From NCBI RefSeq assembly GCF_001042985.1, contig NZ_JYKY01000002.1, positions 186,001 through 250,000 on the forward strand: a stretch of DNA of 64,000 nt, in the 5' to 3' direction. The translations under genes and the position numbers were made by a program. This document shows positions 30,080 through 38,881 of the stretch, one piece after another (position 1 is the first letter of the stretch; each line of letters begins with the position of its first letter). The notes beneath the pieces were generated by a model. It was not told where the DNA came from. It made no database searches and saw nothing but the letters and a program-made list of their open reading frames with translations. The DNA comes from Pseudomonas lundensis. GTDB taxonomy: Bacteria > Pseudomonadota > Gammaproteobacteria > Pseudomonadales > Pseudomonadaceae.

Positions 30080-30946
30080 TCAGGCGGGCATACGACCAAA
30101 ACGGCCCGACTGAAAATCCACAAACGCCTGCTCAATCTCGGCCTCGCTGTTCATCACAAACGGGCCGTGACCGACGATGGGCTCGTCAATCGGTTCGCCG
30201 CTAAGGATCAAGAACACCGCATCCTGATCAGCATCGACATGCACCTGAGTGCCATCTCGATCGAACAAAGCCAACTGGCCTTCGCGTGCCATCTCTTGGC
30301 CATTCAGTTGCACGGCGCCCTTGAGCACCACCAGTGCGGTGTTGTGGCCTTCGTGCAGATCAAACGTAGCCGACTTGCCCGCCTGCAACCGGATATCCCA
30401 CACCTGGATGTCAGTAAAGGTGTGCGCCGGGCCACGGAGACCGTCGAATTCGCCGGCAATCAGGCGCAGACGTCCGGCGTTGTCCTTGAGGGCTACATCC
30501 GGGATGTCCCGGTCCAGAATGCCCTGATAACCCGGTGCGGCCATTTTGTCTTTGGCGGGCAAGTTGACCCACAACTGAACCATCTCCAGGGTGCCGCCAC
30601 GGCGGGCGAATGCCTCGGAATGGAATTCTTCATGCAAGATCCCGGACGCCGCCGTCATCCATTGCACATCACCGGGGCCGATCACCCCACCGTTACCGGT
30701 GGAATCGCGGTGTTCGACTTCGCCCTTGTAAACGATGGTGACGGTTTCAAACCCGCGATGCGGGTGTTGCCCTACGCCGCGACGCTGGGTAGTCGGCGTG
30801 AATTCGGCGGGTCCTGCGTAATCCAGTAACAGGAATGGGCTGATGTGTTTACCCATCTGGTCGTAAGAAAACATCGTGCGTACCGGGAAACCATCACCGA
30901 CCCAGTGGCCACGCGGCGCTGTGTAAATGCCAAGAATGTGTTTCAT
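30080..30946 (-). CDS. Pirin-family bicupin protein
   Basis: 288 residues from MKHILGIYTAP, with AGGAGG seven bases upstream deciding the start. Metal-binding cupin motifs are visible: HPHRGFETVT (about residues 55-64), a further His in VEHRDS and ILHEE. Bacterial pirins are Fe/Cu cupins, some acting as quercetinases or pyruvate-dehydrogenase modulators. Divergent from a LysR gene, an arrangement common for pirins. Physiological substrate unknown. Confidence 0.9.
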   Translation of the reverse strand: MKHILGIYTAPRGHWVGDGFPVRTMFSYDQMGKHISPFLLLDYAGPAEFTPTTQRRGVGQHPHRGFETVTIVYKGEVEHRDSTGNGGVIGPGDVQWMTAASGILHEEFHSEAFARRGGTLEMVQLWVNLPAKDKMAAPGYQGILDRDIPDVALKDNAGRLRLIAGEFDGLRGPAHTFTDIQVWDIRLQAGKSATFDLHEGHNTALVVLKGAVQLNGQEMAREGQLALFDRDGTQVHVDADQDAVFLILSGEPIDEPIVGHGPFVMNSEAEIEQAFVDFQSGRFGRMPA

Positions 30947-31023
30947 CGTGTACCTCCTGTAATTCATGGCAACAGCTTAGATTCGATGCATTTTGTCGAC
31001 TAGACTGCATTTTTGAACCTTAG

Positions 31024-31041
31024 CGTTCTATTTGGAGAACG
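31024..31041. promoter_or_regulatory. Inverted repeat over the ribosome-binding site of the LysR gene
   Basis: CGTTCT-N6-AGAACG ends at the base before the ATG and includes the GGAGA Shine-Dalgarno in its right arm. It could act as an operator for the pirin/LysR divergent pair or as an RNA stem hiding the ribosome-binding site. Confidence 0.55.
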
Positions 31042-31950
31042 ATGGTGGAAGACCTCAACACGCTCTATTACTTCACCCAAGTGGTCGAACACCGCGGTTT
31101 CGCCGCCGCCGGCCGGGCGCTGGACATGCCCAAGTCCAAACTCAGCCGACGCATTGCCCAGCTGGAAGAGCGACTGGGGGTACGGCTGATACAGCGTAGT
31201 AGCCGCCACTGTTCACTGACGGAAATTGGCCAAGAGTATTACCAGCGGTGTCTGGCCATGCGCATCGAGGCCGAAGCAGCGGCTGAAGTCATTGAACGAA
31301 ATCGCTCCGAACCCCAAGGCATTGTGCGTTTGAGCTGTCCGACCTCGCTGCTCAACTCGTGGGTCAGCGCCATGCTCACGCGCTACATGCTCAAGTACCC
31401 GTTGGTGGAACTGCACGTTGAAAGCACCAACCGCCGGGTGGACGTGATCGAAGAGGGTTTTGACATTGCGATCCGCGTGCGCTTTGCGCCGCTGCAGAAC
31501 AGTGAGCTGGTGATGAAAGTGTTGGGCAACAGCCTCCAGAGCCTGGTCGCCAGCCCGGCGCTGCTGCCGCGTTTTTCCAACCCGCCCGGCCCCGCCGACC
31601 TGAGCGGCCTGCCGAGTCTGTTTTGGGGCTCGGCCCGGCGCGACTACGCCTGGGAACTGTTTGGTCCCGAGGGCGCCACGGCCTTGATCCCTCACACACC
31701 CAAACTCATCACCGATGACCTGCCCGCCCTGTGTCAGGCCGCCGTGGCAGGCTTGGGCGTGGTGCATCTGCCCAATGTGGTGGTTCGCGATCAAATCGCC
31801 AGCGGTCAATTGGTCAACGTCCTGCCGGACTGGGCGCCCAAAAGCGGGATCGTGCACGCGGTCTTCCCCTCGCGCCGGGGATTACTGCCTTCAGTGCGTA
31901 CGCTGATTGATTTTCTGGCCGAGGAATTCAGCCACAGCGACGTGGTTTAA
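31042..31950 (+). CDS. LysR-family regulator divergent from pirin
   Basis: 302 residues. Winged helix-turn-helix at the N-terminus (GFAAAGRALDMPKSKLSRRI) followed by a substrate-binding domain. The SRRIAQLEERLGVRLIQR linker helix is of the type common in aromatic- or quinone-responsive LysR proteins. The 95-base divergent region suggests control of pirin. Effector unknown. Confidence 0.9.
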   Translation: MVEDLNTLYYFTQVVEHRGFAAAGRALDMPKSKLSRRIAQLEERLGVRLIQRSSRHCSLTEIGQEYYQRCLAMRIEAEAAAEVIERNRSEPQGIVRLSCPTSLLNSWVSAMLTRYMLKYPLVELHVESTNRRVDVIEEGFDIAIRVRFAPLQNSELVMKVLGNSLQSLVASPALLPRFSNPPGPADLSGLPSLFWGSARRDYAWELFGPEGATALIPHTPKLITDDLPALCQAAVAGLGVVHLPNVVVRDQIASGQLVNVLPDWAPKSGIVHAVFPSRRGLLPSVRTLIDFLAEEFSHSDVV

Positions 31951-31980
31951 CGCATCGGAACGTGATGGACGCCCCTGCCT

Positions 31981-32005
31981 CTAAATTAATGCCACTGCCC
32001 CTCGT
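31981..32005 (+). promoter_or_regulatory. Candidate PvdS (iron-starvation) promoter of pvdM
   Basis: CTAAAT, then exactly 16 bases, then CGT. This matches the published IS-box consensus (G/CTAAAT-N16-CGT) for the sigma factor PvdS. It lies 57 bases before the pvdM start, at a sensible distance for a -35/-10 pair. Confidence 0.65.
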
Positions 32006-32061
32006 TCTTTCCAGATAGCAAAGGCCGCGCGCCTGCCCCTTGACGGCGGATTTCTACTGAG

Positions 32062-33417
32062 ATGGCAATGACTCAATCACGTTCTAAAAAAGCCCTGCTG
32101 TTCGGTCTTCCTCTGGCCCTGGCCGCCGCCATCGGTGGGGGCGTGCTGGTGTGGGACACGTTTTACCGGGGCAATCCGGGTTACCCGCTGAAGATCATCA
32201 AGCAGGCCGACGCGCTTCAGGACCGCCTCCTGTCGTTTGACAGCCACATCACGGTGCCACTGGAATTCGGCACGGCGGGCAACGAAGCCGACAAGGACGG
32301 GCCGGGGCAGTTTGACCTGGCCAAGGCCGCCAAGGGCCGGTTATCCGGCGCGGCACTGACCGTGTTCGGCTGGCCGGAAATCTGGAACGGCCCCAACGCG
32401 CCGCACCGCCCGACCGCCGGCTTCGTCGAGGCCGCGCGTAATGAGCAGCAGGCGCGCTACCGGATCATCACCGGCATGGTCCGCGACTTCCCCAATCAGG
32501 TCGGCATCGCCTACACCCCGGATGACTTGCGACGCCTGCACGGCGAAGGAAAATTCGCCATCTTCATCAGCATGCTCAACGCCTACCCGCTGGGTAACGA
32601 CCTCAATCAGCTGGACCTGTGGGCCGCACGCGGCATGCGCATGTTCGGTTTCAGCTACGTCGGCAATAACGACTGGGCCGACTCCTCGCGCCCGCTGCCT
32701 TTTTTCAACGACACGCCTGATGCCCTCGACGGTCTGTCTGAAACCGGCAAGCAAGCGGTACGACGCCTGAACGATCTGGGTGTGATTATTGACGTGTCAC
32801 AGATGTCGACCAAGGCACTGGAGCAAGTCAGCCAGCTCAGCCGCACGCCGATGGTGGCCTCGCACTCGGCCCCGCGGGCGCTGGTGGACATCCCGCGCAA
32901 CCTCAGCGACAAAGAAATGCAGCTCATCAAGGACAGCGGGGGCGTGGTGCAAATCGTCGGTTTCCCGACCTACCTGCGCCCGCTTGGCCAGGACAGCCAA
33001 GCCAAACTCAACACCCTGCGCAGCCAGTTCGATTTGCCGCCGCTGCACAACCTGGAAATGGCCCTGATGCCGGGCGACCCGATCATTACCGTCTGGCCCG
33101 AGCAGCGCTTCGGGAAGTACGCGGCCGGGCTGTACGCCATCGTCGAAGAAGAACCGAAAGCCACGCTCAAGGATTACGGCGACGCCATTGATTACGCGGT
33201 GAAAAAAATCGGCATCGACCACGTGGGCATCAGCTCCGACTTTAACGACGGCGGCGGACTCGATGGCTGGAAGGATGTCAGCGAAACCCGCAACGTCACG
33301 GCCGAGCTGTTGCAACGCGGTTATTCGGAAGCCGACATCGCCAAATTGTGGGGCGGCAACTTCCTGCGCGTGTGGGACACCGTGCAAAAAGCCACCAAAC
33401 CTGTCTCTCTTCAATAA
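32062..33417 (+). CDS. pvdM: PvdM, dipeptidase-like pyoverdine maturation protein
   Basis: 451 residues. An N-terminal membrane anchor/signal segment (about residues 12-30) sends it to the periplasm. The rest is a renal-dipeptidase-like fold with SHSAPRALVDIPRNLSD and HVGISSDFNDGGG. The first metal motif (HxD in active dipeptidases) reads HIT here, and the usual acidic bridging residue is not obvious, so a peptidase activity should not be assumed. In fluorescent pseudomonads PvdM is needed for periplasmic oxidation of ferribactin during pyoverdine maturation. An ATG at 32068 (MTQSRSKK) is an equally good start. It is followed directly by pvdO. Confidence 0.88.
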   Translation: MAMTQSRSKKALLFGLPLALAAAIGGGVLVWDTFYRGNPGYPLKIIKQADALQDRLLSFDSHITVPLEFGTAGNEADKDGPGQFDLAKAAKGRLSGAALTVFGWPEIWNGPNAPHRPTAGFVEAARNEQQARYRIITGMVRDFPNQVGIAYTPDDLRRLHGEGKFAIFISMLNAYPLGNDLNQLDLWAARGMRMFGFSYVGNNDWADSSRPLPFFNDTPDALDGLSETGKQAVRRLNDLGVIIDVSQMSTKALEQVSQLSRTPMVASHSAPRALVDIPRNLSDKEMQLIKDSGGVVQIVGFPTYLRPLGQDSQAKLNTLRSQFDLPPLHNLEMALMPGDPIITVWPEQRFGKYAAGLYAIVEEEPKATLKDYGDAIDYAVKKIGIDHVGISSDFNDGGGLDGWKDVSETRNVTAELLQRGYSEADIAKLWGGNFLRVWDTVQKATKPVSLQ

Positions 33418-33432
33418 GTGAACGTGCTGACC

Positions 33433-34302
33433 ATGTTGACGCTGAATCCGCTGTATCGCTTCTCGCTGGCTGCCCTGTTGTGCAGCCTGCCCGCCCTTGC
33501 CCACGCAGACGAACCGGCCAGGCCGGGGACGGTGTTCAAGGACTGCAAGGACTGCCCGCAGATGGTGGTGTTGCCCACGGGCAGCTTCATGATGGGCACC
33601 CCGGACGATGAAGTCGGCCGCGAACCCGATGAGGGGCCGCTGCACAAGGTGACGTTCAGCAAGCCACTGGCCATCAGCCGCTTCCAGGTCACGGCCGCCG
33701 AATTTGACGCCTACATCAAGGACACCGGGGTCAAGATTGCCGACGGCGACGACCGCCCGGGACGCGAGTGCATTGCCAGCAAGCCGCGCTACCCACAGGG
33801 TCCACGCCAACCGGCGGTGTGCATGGACTTCAACGATGCCCAACACTACGTCAGTTGGCTGTCGAAAAAGACGGGCAAACCCTACCGCATGGTCAGCGAA
33901 GCCACCCGCGAGTATGCCGCCCGGGCAGGCTCCACCGGCCCATTCCCCTTCCCTATGGATGAAGGCAAGGCCTACAGCATCGCCAAACATGCCAACACGT
34001 ACGGCCCGACGGATGGCTACAGCTACACCTCTCCCGTGGGCAGCTACCCGCCCAATGCGTTTGGCGTGTATGACATGCACGGCAACGTGTACGAGTGGCT
34101 GGAAGACTGCAAACACAACGACTACGTGGGCGCCCCCACCGACGGCAGCGCCTGGGTGACGGACAGCACCTGCGAACTGCGCCAGATACGCGGCAACGAC
34201 TGGGGCGAGGCGCCGGTCTTCTCCCGCTCCGGCAACCGCAATGACATCTACCCGCAGACACGGGGAGACTGGGTGGGCATGCGGGTACAGCGCGAGCTTT
34301 AA
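33433..34302 (+). CDS. pvdO: PvdO, formylglycine-generating-enzyme-like pyoverdine maturation protein
   Basis: 289 residues from this ATG, with a signal peptide ending in ALAHA. A GTG directly after the pvdM stop (33418) is an alternative start; neither has a good Shine-Dalgarno, so coupling to pvdM translation is likely. The body is a FGE-sulfatase domain: GSFMMGTPDDE, VSEATREYAARAGST, DMHGNVYEWLEDC and RGNDW. PvdO acts in the periplasm in the last oxidation step that forms the pyoverdine chromophore. In P. aeruginosa pvdN lies between pvdM and pvdO; it is absent here. Confidence 0.9.
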   Translation: MLTLNPLYRFSLAALLCSLPALAHADEPARPGTVFKDCKDCPQMVVLPTGSFMMGTPDDEVGREPDEGPLHKVTFSKPLAISRFQVTAAEFDAYIKDTGVKIADGDDRPGRECIASKPRYPQGPRQPAVCMDFNDAQHYVSWLSKKTGKPYRMVSEATREYAARAGSTGPFPFPMDEGKAYSIAKHANTYGPTDGYSYTSPVGSYPPNAFGVYDMHGNVYEWLEDCKHNDYVGAPTDGSAWVTDSTCELRQIRGNDWGEAPVFSRSGNRNDIYPQTRGDWVGMRVQREL

Positions 34303-34316
34303 CGTCCGGGTAGGCA

Positions 34317-34351
34317 CTGCCCCGTCATCGCTGACAAGCTGTGCGGGGCAG
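34317..34351 (+). terminator. Possible terminator after pvdO
   Basis: Stem CTGCCCCG / CGGGGCAG with a 19-nt loop, 15 bases past the pvdO stop. There is no T-run, so it is uncertain. Confidence 0.35.
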
Positions 34352-34448
34352 CGTCAAGGTGCCGGGCTTGCCTGATCGAGCGACGCACGCGCAGTGAACG
34401 ATCCCTTTGCCCTCAACCGCCGCCTCGCGGCTCGGCACTGACCCACGC

Positions 34449-34472
34449 TAAATCCATGGCCCAATCACTCGT
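34449..34472 (+). promoter_or_regulatory. Candidate PvdS (iron-starvation) promoter of pvdE
   Basis: TAAAT (34449-34453), 16 bases, CGT (34470-34472), preceded by GC. It has the same architecture as the box before pvdM and lies 43 bases before the pvdE ATG. Confidence 0.65.
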
Positions 34473-34515
34473 TCACAAGAGACTGTCCTTACCTTGATCC
34501 AAGGAACTCTTGTTT

Positions 34516-36180
34516 ATGAGCCAGCCCGCCACGCCCCGACCCAACCCCGGGGTTCTTCGAGAACTGTTCCATCTGCTCAAGCCGTTCCGGCTCATTGTCA
34601 GCTTGTCCATCCTGCTCGGCATGGTCGGCGGCCTGAGCGTCACGGTGTTGCTGGCCACCATCAACAGTGCCTTGCACACCGAGGGCGGCCTGACCCAGCA
34701 GGTGGTCGCCCTGTTTGCCGGGCTGTGCGTACTGGCGCTGATCAGCACCATTTGTTCGGACATCGGCAGCAACTATGTCGGCCAGCACATCATCGCCCGG
34801 CTGCGCAAAGAGCTGGGGGAGAAGGTCCTGTCAGCGCCGATCGCGCAGATCGAGCGCTATCGCAGCCATCGCCTGATCCCCGTCCTGACCCATGACGTCG
34901 ACACTATCAGCGACTTCGCCTTTGCCTTTGCGCCACTGGCGATTTCCCTGACGGTAACGCTCGGCTGCATGGGCTACCTGGCCATGCTCTCGTGGCCGAT
35001 GTTCCTGATGATGCTGGTGGCCATCGTGATCGGCACAGTGATCCAGTACATCGCACGCGGCTACGGCCTGAACGGTTTCAATGAGGCCCGCGAAGCCGAA
35101 GACGATTTGCAAAAGCACTACAACGCCATTGCCGAAGGCGCCAAGGAACTGCGCATACACCGCCCGCGTCGCCAGCGCATGTTCGTTGCGGGCATCCAGC
35201 GCACGGCGCAAAAAATCTGCGACATTCAGGTGCGCTCGATCAACACCTTCGTGATTGCCAAAAGCCTGGGCTCGATGCTGTTCTTCGTGGTCATTGGCCT
35301 GGCGCTGGCCATGCAATCGGTGTGGCCCAGTGCCAACCCCGGTGTGATCAGCGGCTTTGTACTGGTGTTGCTGTACATGAAAGGCCCGCTGGAGCACCTC
35401 ATCAGCACCCTGCCGATCATCAGCCGGGCGCAAATCGCCTTCCGCCGCATTGCAGACCTCTCCGAGCAGTTCAACTCCCCTGAACCGCACCTGCTGCTCA
35501 GTGAACCCGCTGCCCAGGACAAGACCGTCAAGCGCCTGGAGCTGGTGGATGTGGGCTACAGCTTCCCGCCTGTGGACGGCAGCGCGCCGTTTCGTCTGGG
35601 GCCGGTCAACCTGACGGTCAATCAGGGCGACATTGTGTTCATCGTTGGTGAAAACGGCTGCGGCAAAACCACGCTGATCAAGCTGTTGCTGGGCCTGTAC
35701 GCCCCCCAACAGGGCGAAATACGCCTCAACGGGCATGCCGTGACGGCCCAAAGCCGCGACGATTACCGGCAGCTGTTCACGACGATTTTTGCCGATTACT
35801 ACCTGTTCGACGACGTGGTGCAGGGCGACATGCACATCCCGCAGGATGCCGAGCAGTACCTCAAGCGTCTCGAAATCTCCCACAAGGTCAGCATCAACGA
35901 CGGTCAGTTCAGCACCACCGACCTGTCGACCGGCCAGCGCAAGCGCCTGGCATTGGTCAACGCCTGGCTCGAAGAGCGCCCGGTGCTGGTGTTTGATGAA
36001 TGGGCGGCCGATCAGGACCCGACGTTCCGCAGGATTTTCTACACCGAACTGTTGCCGGACCTGAAGCGATTGGGCAAGACCATCATCGTCATTTCCCACG
36101 ACGACCGTTATTTCGACGTCGCCGACCAATTGGTGCGCATGGACAGCGGCAAGGTCAGCACGGCGCTGGAACCCGCCTGA
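34516..36180 (+). CDS. pvdE: PvdE, ferribactin export ABC transporter
   Basis: 554 residues from the ATG with AAGGA ten bases upstream. The N-terminal half has about six membrane helices. The C-terminal ATPase has Walker A GENGCGKTTL (about residue 380), signature LSTGQRKRLAL and Walker B VLVFDEWAADQDP. This matches the cyclic-peptide-export (SyrD/PvdE) fusion type. PvdE moves acylated ferribactin into the periplasm. It stands between pvdO and fpvA, as in pyoverdine loci. Confidence 0.92.
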   Translation: MSQPATPRPNPGVLRELFHLLKPFRLIVSLSILLGMVGGLSVTVLLATINSALHTEGGLTQQVVALFAGLCVLALISTICSDIGSNYVGQHIIARLRKELGEKVLSAPIAQIERYRSHRLIPVLTHDVDTISDFAFAFAPLAISLTVTLGCMGYLAMLSWPMFLMMLVAIVIGTVIQYIARGYGLNGFNEAREAEDDLQKHYNAIAEGAKELRIHRPRRQRMFVAGIQRTAQKICDIQVRSINTFVIAKSLGSMLFFVVIGLALAMQSVWPSANPGVISGFVLVLLYMKGPLEHLISTLPIISRAQIAFRRIADLSEQFNSPEPHLLLSEPAAQDKTVKRLELVDVGYSFPPVDGSAPFRLGPVNLTVNQGDIVFIVGENGCGKTTLIKLLLGLYAPQQGEIRLNGHAVTAQSRDDYRQLFTTIFADYYLFDDVVQGDMHIPQDAEQYLKRLEISHKVSINDGQFSTTDLSTGQRKRLALVNAWLEERPVLVFDEWAADQDPTFRRIFYTELLPDLKRLGKTIIVISHDDRYFDVADQLVRMDSGKVSTALEPA

Positions 36181-36348
36181 AGCCCCTTCCCTGTAGGCGT
36201 TAACGTGCTGATGCCTGCAGGGAGACCGTGCTGAAAAAATAAATCTCCGCTATTTCAGGAACTTCTTTCCGGTTTCTCAATCGCGCTGCGTCTAATAACT
36301 ATTCCCATTAACAAACAATAATCCCCTCCTTCGGAGCTTCGGCACGTA

Positions 36349-38826
36349 ATGCAACGACCAAACTTGAGACGGACCCCGCTTTCGATCGCTACCCAGCGCC
36401 AGACCGTTCGCCGCACGCTGTTGTCCAGTGCGTTGGTAGCCTCGGTGCTGCTGGGTTCATCCCTTGCTCAAGCGGCCCCGGTGGCCTTGAACATCCCGGC
36501 ACAATCGCTGGCCAACGCGCTGAACGAACTGGGCAAGCAGGCCAACCTGCAGATCCTGTACAGCGCCGATCAGGTTCAAGGGATCAAATCGCATTCCGTG
36601 TCCGGTTCGCTGGAACCGGTCAAAGCCCTGGAAACCCTGCTGCAAGGCAGCGGCATGTCCTACCAGCTCAACGGCGACACCGTCATCCTCAACGCGCCAC
36701 AGGGCAAAGGGCTGGAGCTGGGGGCTACGACCATTTCCGGGCAGGGCCTGGGTAATTCGCTGACCACCGAAGGCACAGGTTCCTACACAACGGGCGCCAC
36801 CAGCAGTTCGACCAAACTGCCGCTCTCGATTCGGGAAACGCCACAGACCGTGACGGTCGTCACCCGCCAGAACATGGATGACCAGGGCGCACAGAGCATT
36901 GGTGATGTGCTACGCAACGCGCCGGGCATTTCGACCCAGGCGTATGACAGCGACCGCATGGAGTATTCGGCCCGCGGTTACGCCATCACCAACTTTCAGT
37001 ACGACGGCGTTAACTCGATGTACGACGGCGTTTTCGACGAGGGCGCCACCAAAGTCGACATGGCCTTGTATGATCGCGTCGATATCGTCAAAGGCGCAAC
37101 CGGCCTCTTGTCGGGCTCAGGCGAGCCTTCAGCCACCGTCAACCTGATCCGTAAGAAACCGACCCGTGAATTCAAGGCTTCGATCACTGGCAGCGCGGGA
37201 TCGTGGGACAACTACCGCACTGAAGGCGATGTTTCCGGGCCGCTGAACGAAGACGGCAGCGTGCGCGGGCGTTTCGTCACCGCGCTTCAGGACGCCGATT
37301 CCTACCTCGACCATTACTCAAAAAAGAACCAGGTGTTCTACGGCATTCTTGAAGCCGACATCACACCCGACACGCTGTTCACCTTTGGCATGGACTACCA
37401 GGACATCAAGCCGCGGGGCTCGTCCTGGACCGGCAACCCGTACTACTTCTCCAACTACACCAAGACCGATTTCAGCCGCTCGTTCAATCCGGCCACCGAC
37501 TGGAGCCGTCGCGACGTGCAGGCGCGTACCACGTTCGCGTCGCTGGAACACCGGTTCGCCAATGACTGGAAAATCAAAGGCACCTTGAACCAGCAGGTCA
37601 ACGATCACGACACACAGTTGGGATCGGCCAGTGGCGACATGCCCGATCCGGTCACGGGTGAAGGCATGTTCTTCTATTGGGGCAAATGGGAAGGCCACCG
37701 TGTCCAGAACACATTCGATCTCAACGCAACCGGCCCCTTCAACCTGTTTGGCCGCGAACATGAGATGGTCGTAGGCTATACCTCCCAAGCGTCCCGTCAA
37801 ACCGGAGCAACCTTTGACGGCAGCCTGTTCCAAAAAGTGCCGGGCAGTATTTTCGACTGGAGGGGCAAATACCCGAAGCCGGACTTCCCGAAAAACGGCA
37901 AGTACGAGACCAATCAAAACCAGAACAGCGCTTACATCGCCGCACGCTTTAAACCGACCGACGACCTGTCTTTGATCCTCGGCACCCGTGTCAGCGACTT
38001 CCAGTACAACAGCACCTACAAGTACTACGTACAGGCACCGCCTACCTTTGAGGACAACAAAACCACGTCCAAACAGCATGGCCGGGTGACGCCTTACGCC
38101 GGTGCCGTGTATGACATCAACGACACATACTCGGTGTACGCCAGCTACACCTCGATTTACAAACCGGTCACCGACAGAAGCATTTCGGGCACCACCCTGG
38201 CGCCCACGGAAGGCAACAGCTACGAAATCGGCCTCAAAAGCGAATATTTCGACGGTCGCCTGAACGCCAGCATTGCGGCGTTCCGCACCGAGCAGAAGAA
38301 ACTGCCGATCCAGGTCGGCACCAACCCCAATACCAACGAAGGCATTTTCGAATCCCTCGACGGTGCGACCACCAAGGGTGTGGAATTCGAGCTGAGCGGT
38401 GAAATCATGCCGGACTGGAACATCAGCGCCGGTTACACCTACGCCCAGACCCGCTCGGACGACGGTGAGCGCGTGTACGGTTATCCGCTGGAAACCACCA
38501 AGCCTGAAAACGTGGCCAAACTGTTCACCACTTACCGCCTGCCGGGCGTGTTGAACAAGGTCACCGTCGGCGGTGGCGTGAACTGGCAAAGCCCGTTCTA
38601 CGGCAAGATCTACAACAATGCCAAAGGCGACTACGACATCATCGAGCAAGACAGCTACGCGCTGGTCAACCTGATGACCCGTTACGAGTACAACGAACAC
38701 CTGACGTTCAACCTCAACGCCAACAACGTGTTCGACAAGAAGTACCTGACCGGTCTGGGCAACTTCAACACCACCTACTACGGTGAGCCGCGCAGCCTGA
38801 TGTTGACCACCAAGTACACGTTCTAA
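36349..38826 (+). CDS. fpvA: FpvA, TonB-dependent ferripyoverdine receptor
   Basis: 825 residues. A long signal peptide (to about residue 42, SLAQA) is followed by an STN signalling domain (about 50-120, NIPAQSLANALNELG). The plug domain has TVVTRQNMDDQGAQSIGDVLRNAPG, and a 22-strand barrel ends in Phe (TKYTF). The STN domain shows that it signals through an anti-sigma factor (FpvR type) to ECF sigma factors. No fpvR or fpvI gene is adjacent, and no TAAAT-N16-CGT box was found in the 168 bases upstream. It could serve for uptake of self-made or foreign pyoverdines. Confidence 0.92.
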   Translation: MQRPNLRRTPLSIATQRQTVRRTLLSSALVASVLLGSSLAQAAPVALNIPAQSLANALNELGKQANLQILYSADQVQGIKSHSVSGSLEPVKALETLLQGSGMSYQLNGDTVILNAPQGKGLELGATTISGQGLGNSLTTEGTGSYTTGATSSSTKLPLSIRETPQTVTVVTRQNMDDQGAQSIGDVLRNAPGISTQAYDSDRMEYSARGYAITNFQYDGVNSMYDGVFDEGATKVDMALYDRVDIVKGATGLLSGSGEPSATVNLIRKKPTREFKASITGSAGSWDNYRTEGDVSGPLNEDGSVRGRFVTALQDADSYLDHYSKKNQVFYGILEADITPDTLFTFGMDYQDIKPRGSSWTGNPYYFSNYTKTDFSRSFNPATDWSRRDVQARTTFASLEHRFANDWKIKGTLNQQVNDHDTQLGSASGDMPDPVTGEGMFFYWGKWEGHRVQNTFDLNATGPFNLFGREHEMVVGYTSQASRQTGATFDGSLFQKVPGSIFDWRGKYPKPDFPKNGKYETNQNQNSAYIAARFKPTDDLSLILGTRVSDFQYNSTYKYYVQAPPTFEDNKTTSKQHGRVTPYAGAVYDINDTYSVYASYTSIYKPVTDRSISGTTLAPTEGNSYEIGLKSEYFDGRLNASIAAFRTEQKKLPIQVGTNPNTNEGIFESLDGATTKGVEFELSGEIMPDWNISAGYTYAQTRSDDGERVYGYPLETTKPENVAKLFTTYRLPGVLNKVTVGGGVNWQSPFYGKIYNNAKGDYDIIEQDSYALVNLMTRYEYNEHLTFNLNANNVFDKKYLTGLGNFNTTYYGEPRSLMLTTKYTF

Positions 38827-38845
38827 GCGTCACTGGCCTCACCCG

Positions 38846-38877
38846 ACAAGCCCCGGCGCAACTGCGTCGGGGCTTGT
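38846..38877. terminator. Bidirectional terminator between fpvA and the GH15 gene
   Basis: A 10-bp stem ACAAGCCCCG / CGGGGCTTGT with an inner GCGCA / TGCGT pairing, between the two convergent genes. Confidence 0.75.
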
Positions 38878-38881
38878 GCGT

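Noticed and set aside
32797..34317. A 506-codon open frame on the minus strand
   Set aside because: Opposite pvdM and pvdO, which have signal peptides and family motifs. The translation has no recognisable domain.
34831..36129. A 432-codon open frame on the minus strand
   Set aside because: Fully opposite pvdE, which carries Walker A, signature and Walker B motifs.
36181..36348. A PvdS box before fpvA
   Set aside because: A TAAAT is present at about 36240, but no CGT follows at 16 or 17 bases, so the consensus is not met.
37318..38700. A 460-codon open frame on the minus strand
   Set aside because: Fully opposite the fpvA barrel region; no family features.
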